Origin: Oceanidesulfovibrio indonesiensis
GTDB lineage: Bacteria > Desulfobacterota > Desulfovibrionia > Desulfovibrionales > Desulfovibrionaceae
NCBI RefSeq assembly: GCF_007625075.1
Contig: NZ_QMIE01000017.1
Location: 35,326 to 99,325, forward strand
Direction: 5' to 3'
Length of the DNA stretch: 64,000 nucleotides
Numbering within the stretch: the first letter of the stretch is position 1; each line of letters starts with the position of its first letter. This document shows, in pieces, positions 58,571 to 64,000 of this stretch. Made by a program: the position numbers and the translations under genes. The notes under the pieces were generated by a model. The model was not told the DNA's origin, did not search any database, and saw only the letters and a program-made list of their open reading frames with translations.

Positions 58571-58850
58571 GGGGATATTCCGGAGGCGCCGGCCGGGCGC
58601 CTGATGAGGTCTGGTTTTCGGTCGGGCTGATATTGGGCCGACTGCGGCCGGGACGTGGATTCCTCTACATCAAAGGAGCGGTAAGGGGAAGAGCGGCAAG
58701 AGACGATGTGTGGGGGGGGCAGGCTGTTGAAGACAGGATGTCCCAATCTGCGCCGAAGCCTGGAGACACTGCTACTTTCTGCTACGCGGCAGCACAGTGG
58801 GCGAAAAAAGTTTTGAAGCATGCGAAGTGATTTTTCAACTGAACCGGCTA
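58571..58850. other. Intergenic stretch before tRNA-Leu
   Basis: 280 bases between the DUF554 start and the tRNA promoter. A run of eight G near 58712 and a GGAGGCGCCGGCCGGGCGCC inverted segment near 58578-58600 are seen. No gene is supported. Confidence 0.4.
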
Positions 58851-58879
58851 TTGACACGCATCGCCGGTCCTCGTAGATA
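58851..58879 (+). promoter_or_regulatory. Sigma-70 promoter of tRNA-Leu
   Basis: A perfect -35 TTGACA (58851-58856), 17 bases, then TAGATA (58874-58879). Transcription would start near 58886, eight bases before the tRNA. Confidence 0.85.
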
Positions 58880-58893
58880 TCACTTCTTCCCCT

Positions 58894-58980
58894 GCCGGGG
58901 TGGTGAAATTGGTAGACGCGACGGACTCAAAATCCGTTTCTGGCAACAGAGTGCGGGTTCGACTCCCGCCCCCGGCACCA
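58894..58980 (+). tRNA. tRNA-Leu, anticodon CAA
   Basis: 87 bases including the encoded CCA. The acceptor stem is GCCGGGG/CCCCGGC with discriminator A. The anticodon stem ACGGA/TCCGT encloses the loop CTCAAAA, giving anticodon CAA. A long class II variable arm fits leucine. The T-loop GTTCGACTC is normal. It decodes UUG. The gene is immediately followed by the remnant of a phage-type integrase, so its 3' end is a likely attachment site. Confidence 0.97.
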
Positions 58981-59092
58981 AGAATTTCGGCAACTTGGCA
59001 AGTCTCACTCCAAGACACTCCTCGCCAACCTTGCCATTTGCTCCAATCTTGCTCCTTCTCGCTCCAGTATTTTCCTTGAGCGAGAAGGAGCT

Positions 59093-59227
59093 ATGTCGTC
59101 GATCCGGAAGCGCGGTCTCAGTCAATGGGAAGCCCGTATCCGAAAGCGCGGCTATCCTGTTACCTGCAAGACGTTTGAAACCAAGGCGCGTGCCGAGGAA
59201 TGGGCTTGGGAGATCAAGTCCGAAATG
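59093..59227 (+). pseudogene. Truncated phage-type tyrosine integrase (N-terminal 45 codons)
   Basis: The frame from the ATG at 59093 reads MSSIRKRGLSQWEARIRKRG, the start of many phage and island integrases (arm-binding domain), continuing to TKARAEEWAWEIKSEM. AGAAGGAGCT is a good ribosome-binding site just upstream. After 45 codons the sequence passes directly into the first CRISPR repeat, and the catalytic domain (R..H-x-x-R..Y) is missing. The frame then reads into repeat DNA and stops at 59326. The adjacent tRNA-Leu is a normal integrase target. It may be a deletion or rearrangement scar, or a misassembly. Confidence 0.75.
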
Positions 59228-59682
59228 GGATCATCCCCGCGGGCGCGGGGAACACGGCCTGCAATCACCGCATGGCGGGCCGTCCGCCGGATCATCCCCG
59301 CGGGCGCGGGGAACACAAAACCGTGAACAACCCGGTGGTCAGCCTCGACGGATCATCCCCGCGGGCGCGGGGAACACATTCGATTGTCAACGATCGCGGG
59401 ATGCTGTCCCGGATCATCCCCGCGGGCGCGGGGAACACGGTAGTCCGCGACATCCACATCGCGTAACTCGCGGATCATCCCCGCGGGCGCGGGGAACACG
59501 CCTGAGTTCCATGCGCGCACCCCGGTGCATGCGGATCATCCCCGCGGGCGCGGGGAACACCGACCGGTTTGCTAAATGGCATTACACAACCCCGGATCAT
59601 CCCCGCGGGCGCGGGGAACACGCGCTGGAGTGGGAGCGCAAATATTACGAGCTCGGATCATCCCCGCGGGCGCGGGGAACAC

Positions 59683-59958
59683 CCCACCATCTCGGAGACG
59701 AAGCCAGGCAACGACGGATCATCCCCGCGGGCGCGGGGAACACTCGGCTGTCGCAGGGGTCACGTATGCGCCATGCGGATCATCCCCGCGGGCGCGGGGA
59801 ACACGTCCTTGATATGGCGAGCGCAGGGCCGGCCCTCGGATCATCCCCGCGGGCGCGGGGAACACCAGCTCGTCGCAAGAAGACGAACGTAGTGAGTCGG
59901 ATCATCCCCGCGGGCGCGGGGAACACCACGCTCCGGGCAAATGCCTCCGGACTCGCGT
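59683..59958. repeat. Spacers 8-12, duplicated elsewhere in the array
   Basis: Five consecutive spacers: 59683-59714, 59744-59775, 59805-59836, 59866-59897 and 59927-59958. Each recurs exactly in the array: the first at 61454-61485, the second at 60844-60875 and the last three at 61271-61302, 61332-61363 and 61393-61424. Confidence 0.9.
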
Positions 59959-61270
59959 CGGATCATCCCCGCGGGCGCGGGGAACACGGAGGGGTTTACG
60001 ACCAGCCATAACAAGACCTCGGATCATCCCCGCGGGCGCGGGGAACACCTCAGCGGCACCGGCCCGGCATGTATCCGCACCGGATCATCCCCGCGGGCGC
60101 GGGGAACACTTTTAGGCATTAAACCTGGAGCAGTAGCAAAGCGGATCATCCCCGCGGGCGCGGGGAACACCTGCCCGTGCGCGTGCGCATGCCCATACGC
60201 GGCGGATCATCCCCGCGGGCGCGGGGAACACCTCAGCGTCGCTGTCGTCGGTGAGCACAAGACCGGATCATCCCCGCGGGCGCGGGGAACACAAGTTGTT
60301 TTTTGCCAGGCCGCCGCGGATGACCGGATCATCCCCGCGGGCGCGGGGAACACCGGCCCTCGTCGCCGTCGGCCTCGTCGAACACCGGATCATCCCCGCG
60401 GGCGCGGGGAACACTCTGGGTCAGCGCGGCAGCGCCGGCTGGAAAGCCGGATCATCCCCGCGGGCGCGGGGAACACTGTCGTCTGAATACCACGTCTTAA
60501 TGCGTTTCCGGATCATCCCCGCGGGCGCGGGGAACACCCTCGTCGGCTTTCGCCTGCCCTGATTGTGCGCGGATCATCCCCGCGGGCGCGGGGAACACCC
60601 AGTCTGAGCCGGCCCGTATGCACGCAGTAGCGGATCATCCCCGCGGGCGCGGGGAACACCCAGATCATATTAGATTTCTCCTTAGACATTCCGGATCATC
60701 CCCGCGGGCGCGGGGAACACGAACCAGGGTCTGCTGCATGGCGAAGGTCGTGTCGGATCATCCCCGCGGGCGCGGGGAACACCTCCCGTTCCATCTCGCG
60801 AAGGATGCGCCGGACGGATCATCCCCGCGGGCGCGGGGAACACTCGGCTGTCGCAGGGGTCACGTATGCGCCATGCGGATCATCCCCGCGGGCGCGGGGA
60901 ACACTCCTGCCGGCAAACCGGGACGTCATCGGCAACCGGATCATCCCCGCGGGCGCGGGGAACACAAATCATCATGTACCGCACGTTTTACAGGCTCCGG
61001 ATCATCCCCGCGGGCGCGGGGAACACGGTCTTGAGCGACCGGCCCAGTCCAAGGGATGCGGATCATCCCCGCGGGCGCGGGGAACACCGTACATTGTTCC
61101 TGGAAATAGGGAAGCAGCATGGATCATCCCCGCGGGCGCGGGGAACACCTGCCGGTGTAGGCGTAGATCGGCTTGATACCCGGATCATCCCCGCGGGCGC
61201 GGGGAACACCCAGGAGCAGTACGACGCGCTCGTGTCGCTGGCGGATCATCCCCGCGGGCGCGGGGAACAC

Positions 61271-61485
61271 GTCCTTGATATGGCGAGCGCAGGGCCGGCC
61301 CTCGGATCATCCCCGCGGGCGCGGGGAACACCAGCTCGTCGCAAGAAGACGAACGTAGTGAGTCGGATCATCCCCGCGGGCGCGGGGAACACCACGCTCC
61401 GGGCAAATGCCTCCGGACTCGCGTCGGATCATCCCCGCGGGCGCGGGGAACACCCCACCATCTCGGAGACGAAGCCAGGCAACGA
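61271..61485. repeat. Second copy of spacers 10, 11, 12 and 8, in that order
   Basis: Four consecutive spacers, identical base for base to spacers 10, 11, 12 and 8 of the left part. The remaining one, spacer 9, is separately present at 60844-60875. Confidence 0.9.
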
Positions 61486-63651
61486 CGGATCATCCCCGCG
61501 GGCGCGGGGAACACTTGGCGGTTTCGGCGACGGACAGATATTCGTTCGGATCATCCCCGCGGGCGCGGGGAACACTCCTGGTTAATCCTGGACAACTCCA
61601 CGCTGTACGGATCATCCCCGCGGGCGCGGGGAACACCCGATCACCTCCTTGCCGTGCTTCGTGCCGTCCGGATCATCCCCGCGGGCGCGGGGAACACGCC
61701 ATCACGCGCATCACAGCTTTCTCGACATCCGGATCATCCCCGCGGGCGCGGGGAACACGACGAGATCTTTGATTTCCTTCCTGGCCTCTTCGGATCATCC
61801 CCGCGGGCGCGGGGAACACTCAGCCTACGCGACCGTGCGCAGGTAGATGTTCGGATCATCCCCGCGGGCGCGGGGAACACACCTCGACTTTGTCCAGGGC
61901 CTGTCCGGCGGTCGGATCATCCCCGCGGGCGCGGGGAACACCGGCGAGCCCTCTGCCAGGACGTGGCCCATGGCGGATCATCCCCGCGGGCGCGGGGAAC
62001 ACTCGACGAGCTTTTCAATCCCCTCGCGTGCCAGCGGATCATCCCCGCGGGCGCGGGGAACACACCATCCTGAACCGGGAAAAGAAGATCCTCGACGGAT
62101 CATCCCCGCGGGCGCGGGGAACACCACGTTTATCGGATGTGTCAACTGTGGGTCGGCGGATCATCCCCGCGGGCGCGGGGAACACGTCTGGCATTTGCCG
62201 CAGCGGTCCAGATGCGACGGATCATCCCCGCGGGCGCGGGGAACACCCCAGCGCGGGCTTGACTACATCCACAAGCGCCGGATCATCCCCGCGGGCGCGG
62301 GGAACACTCCGAACCGTAGCGCCGGCGTCTCTTTGTGCTCGGATCATCCCCGCGGGCGCGGGGAACACCCGATGTAGATTTCGTGAGGCATGGGCCAGCG
62401 CGGATCATCCCCGCGGGCGCGGGGAACACAGGAGCCAGGCAGGCCGGAATACCTCCATGGCCTGCATCATCCCCGCGGGCGCGGGGAACACAGACGCTCT
62501 GCGGCTGTGACTTCCCCCCGGACCGGATCATCCCCGCGGGCGCGGGGAACACGCGGCGCTGCTGGGCCGCCTGGGGACTGTTGTCGGATCATCCCCGCGG
62601 GCGCGGGGAACACTGGTCCCAGGTGACGCTTTCCTTGAGCGTGACCGGATCATCCCCGCGGGCGCGGGGAACACTGAGGAGCGGGGGCAGACCAGCACGG
62701 AACTTTCGGATCATCCCCGCGGGCGCGGGGAACACCACCATCCGACACGAGCTTGATGTGGGAAGCGCGGATCATCCCCGCGGGCGCGGGGAACACGTCA
62801 CCCCTGCGTCGAAACGGGCGACCATATCCGGATCATCCCCGCGGGCGCGGGGAACACCCGGAGGGCGTGTCCTTTTCGGGTTTTGCGGCCGGATCATCCC
62901 CGCGGGCGCGGGGAACACGCGTCGAGGAGGTCTGAAGAATGGGGTGATGTCGGATCATCCCCGCGGGCGCGGGGAACACTCACCAGCGCCCACACTCACA
63001 GTTCCACCCGCCGGATCATCCCCGCGGGCGCGGGGAACACCTCTCGGCATGGCGCCGCGCATCGGCCTCGAACGGATCATCCCCGCGGGCGCGGGGAACA
63101 CCTACGAAAGCGATACACTAGCCCGATTGTATCCGGATCATCCCCGCGGGCGCGGGGAACACTTCCGGTGGCATGTTGCCGGGGATATCCCGGACGGATC
63201 ATCCCCGCGGGCGCGGGGAACACAGCTGTATGCTTTGCAGTCCAAAGCCTCGTTGCGGATCATCCCCGCGGGCGCGGGGAACACAATGATCGCGGGATGC
63301 TGCCTGTACGGCTTGCCGGATCATCCCCGCGGGCGCGGGGAACACGATTTGAACATCAAACAACCACGGAACAAGGCGCGGATCATCCCCGCGGGCGCGG
63401 GGAACACTACATACGCCATGCCTTCATAGCGTAGCAGTCCGGATCATCCCCGCGGGCGCGGGGAACACCGGGACGAGCGGTTCGCCAACACCATCGCCCG
63501 CGGATCATCCCCGCGGGCGCGGGGAACACGCCCGTCTGCTGCGTGAGGCGTTCGTGGAAATCGGATCATCCCCGCGGGCGCGGGGAACACGCCTGCGATG
63601 AAGTCGAGATGGCGAAGGGCTCCGGATCATCCCCGCGGGCGCGGGGAACAC

Positions 63652-63705
<54 letters not shown>

Positions 63706-64000
63706 GAAAAGTCTACGACGGATCATCCCCGCGGGCGCGGGGAACACCGCCTCCATTTGGCTGGCATCTCAACCCCCCTCGGATCATCCCCGCGGGCGCG
63801 GGGAACACCCAGCACATGAGTTCGCACTGATCGGCTGAGGCGGATCATCCCCGCGGGCGCGGGGAACACACGCCGTTTTCCAATTGCGCGAGGGGGATGC
63901 TCGGATCATCCCCGCGGGCGCGGGGAACACGCCGTCCGGCAACTGAGAGGTCCTGGCAGGGGCGGATCATCCCCGCGGGCGCGGGGAACACTCCGGAGGG

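Overview
The window is high-GC bacterial chromosome with housekeeping content typical of sulfate-reducing Desulfovibrionaceae. This assignment is inferred from gene content: a tungsten-type aldehyde ferredoxin oxidoreductase locus, a lipoprotein NlpC/P60 enzyme of the type characterised in Desulfovibrio vulgaris, archaeal-type Thi4, the DUF4212/symporter pair, and sigma-54 and sigma-28 type flagellar promoters. No database search was run.

Layout. 1-7.8 kb: leuS (5' end outside the window), holA, radC, acyP, lon and a small gene, all on the + strand and ending at a strong terminator. 8-11 kb: rsgA, a Cys-containing unknown protein and two MliC-like lipoproteins. 11.1-15 kb: thi4 under a TPP riboswitch, then the two halves of D-glutamate cyclase (DUF1445 and DUF4392) as separate convergent genes, and a family-4 uracil-DNA glycosylase. 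15-21.2 kb: small unknown genes, a SPOR-like secreted protein, a YjfB-like motility protein and a large REC-PAS-GGDEF-EAL protein. 21.3-24.9 kb: an aldehyde oxidoreductase operon with its own MoaD/ThiS-like and E1-like proteins. 25-32 kb (minus strand): a GAF-like/HDOD pair, then a four-gene cluster of DnaQ-like exonuclease, cNMP/CBS/DUF294 protein, sodium:solute symporter and its small subunit.

32.3-43.1 kb: cvpA, mazG, cmk, hisC, uspA, a sigma-54-preceded gene, a GABA-type aminotransferase, thpR, pncC, a Cys-containing unknown protein, a periplasmic solute-binding protein fused to an apparently dead cytidine deaminase domain, and a PilZ protein. 43.2-58.6 kb (mainly minus strand): tyrS, ymdB, moeA, mobB with a C-terminal Fe-S-like motif, the NlpC/P60 lipoprotein, an overlapping aroK-aroC-response regulator-recD2-histidine kinase run, uvrA and a DUF554 membrane protein.

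58.85-64 kb: tRNA-Leu(CAA) with a clear promoter, the first 45 codons of a phage-type tyrosine integrase, and directly abutting it a type I-E-like CRISPR array of 78 repeats that runs off the right edge. The repeat orientation implies that leader and cas genes lie to the right, outside the window, and that the end next to the tRNA is the old (trailer) end. Five spacers occur twice, partly as a block, and one spacer contains a long poly-G tract that is probably a sequencing or assembly artefact.

The most unusual items are the binding-protein/pseudo-deaminase fusion (41148-42326), the CRISPR array replacing the body of an integrase at a tRNA gene, the duplicated spacer block, and a two-copy dispersed element with compensatory-looking stem changes (near 9430 and 20450).
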